Below, piece after piece: positions 33,517 through 33,969 of a stretch of DNA of 33,969 nucleotides. Both the position numbers and the translations under genes were made by a program. Every line of letters begins with the position of its first letter. Positions within the stretch are counted from its first letter, which is position 1. The notes under the pieces were generated by a model, which was not told the origin of the DNA, did no database searches, and saw nothing but the letters and a program-made list of their open reading frames with translations. The stretch is from Nitriliruptoraceae bacterium (GTDB lineage Bacteria; Actinomycetota; Nitriliruptoria; Nitriliruptorales; Nitriliruptoraceae), in assembly GCA_003558435.1 (NCBI GenBank), contig PWLR01000031.1, forward strand, positions 1 to 33,969, in the 5' to 3' direction.

Positions 33517-33545
33517 GAGGTGACGGGTGGCGCGAGGAGGTGACG
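33517..33545. repeat. Direct repeat GAGGTGACG
   Basis: GAGGTGACG occurs at 33517-33525 and 33537-33545, 20 bases apart (two helical turns), in the region upstream of the CHAD gene. The spacing suits a tandem protein-binding site. The 33372-33634 stretch shows no other gene. Confidence 0.4.
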
Positions 33546-33634
33546 CGGCGGTCGCGGATCCGGGACGGCTCGGCGACGCTGGCCGTGCAGCGCGGGTGGT
33601 CCGTGGCTGGGCGGGGAGGTCACGCGGGCATCGG

Positions 33635-33844
33635 TCAGCGGGTCTCGCCGTTCGCCGTCCGATGGGGTCCCTCATGGTTGATCCGGAGCTCGCACGGCCA
33701 TCCGTCGGACACCGCTTCACAGCGCGTGGTGTCCGATCGTTGCTCGGCACGGATGGCTTCGCTCAGTTCCTGCATCCTCGCGACTCGGCGCACCCAACGG
33801 TCATGCCGCCAGTTGCGGAGTTGGCGCCTCGCCCCGCGCACCAC
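33635..33844 (-). CDS. Small protein with C-x8-C-x5-H-x3-H motif
   Basis: This gene encodes 69 residues from a GTG (a second GTG follows at once), with GGAG just upstream. The N-terminal half is basic and helical. The C-terminal third holds Cys42, Cys51, His57 and His61 in R-C-E-A...W-P-C-E-L...H-E-G-P-H-R, a possible zinc site. Similar C...G-x-x-C...G-H-x-G-x-H-R tails occur in small actinobacterial proteins of unknown function. It could bind nucleic acid, but that is inference. Confidence 0.55.
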   Translation of the reverse strand: MVRGARRQLRNWRHDRWVRRVARMQELSEAIRAEQRSDTTRCEAVSDGWPCELRINHEGPHRTANGETR

Positions 33845-33926
33845 GACTCCGCTCCGTCTCCGAGTTGCATGTTGGCACGGCGCGAGCCTCGGGGGAAGGA
33901 CTGCAGCGCATCACCTCGGCGGCGTT

Positions 33927-33952
33927 GTCACCGCTGCTCTCTGCGCGGTGAC
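33927..33952. terminator. Hairpin near the right edge
   Basis: GTCACCGC (33927-33934) and GCGGTGAC (33945-33952) form an 8-bp perfect stem with a 10-nt loop. The neighbouring genes beyond the edge are not visible, so it may be a terminator or an operator. Confidence 0.35.
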
Positions 33953-33969
33953 CGATCCGGTGCCTACGC

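Overview
The window is high-GC DNA (roughly 70%) with many GTG starts, actinobacterial-style promoters and several apparently leaderless genes. Gene content (DUF4032 protein, MetZ-type sulfhydrylase, CHAD protein, a large BTAD/AAA/TPR regulator, FadD15-like acyl-CoA ligase, class CUT1 sugar transporter) fits a member of the Actinomycetota, perhaps a deep-branching high-GC lineage such as the Nitriliruptoria. The sequence alone does not fix the genus. There is no phage, insertion sequence, CRISPR array or rRNA. Most of the window is ordinary chromosomal metabolism.

Left part (1-4490): the last codons of a MalK/UgpC-type ABC ATPase, a DUF4032 kinase-like protein, an alpha/beta hydrolase on the minus strand, and methionyl-tRNA synthetase read divergently from it.

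Galactoside locus (4526-16895): a nearly complete galactoside import and Leloir pathway set. On the minus strand, galE, a DeoR-type regulator and a GH36 alpha-galactosidase are joined by 4-nt stop/start overlaps. A GH42 beta-galactosidase follows. After a terminator and a new promoter come galT, a lipoprotein sugar-binding protein and two CUT1 permeases. galK is read divergently from galE across an 80-bp control region. The permeases are unusual: the MalF-like one has an extra N-terminal membrane domain of about 200 residues, and the MalG-like one has an acidic external insert of about 120 residues. No ATPase gene lies in the transporter operon; the ATPase whose end is at position 74 is a candidate partner.

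Regulator and oxidoreductase (16965-22448): a 1082-residue SARP-like regulator (BTAD, AAA ATPase, TPR-like) is followed on the same strand by a BBE-type flavin oxidoreductase and a membrane-anchored cupin. The Shine-Dalgarno sequence of the oxidoreductase lies in a strong hairpin.

Mixed housekeeping (22476-33969): a lipoprotein of unknown function, an aldose epimerase (galM-like), the azlCD branched-chain amino acid exporter with an opposing small membrane-protein gene overlapping its 3' end, tRNA-Arg(CCT), a decayed gene remnant, a long-chain acyl-CoA ligase, an ADP-ribosylglycohydrolase-family protein, a GH1 beta-glucosidase, a DUF1737 gene overlapping metZ, a CHAD protein, and a small Cys/His protein near the right edge.
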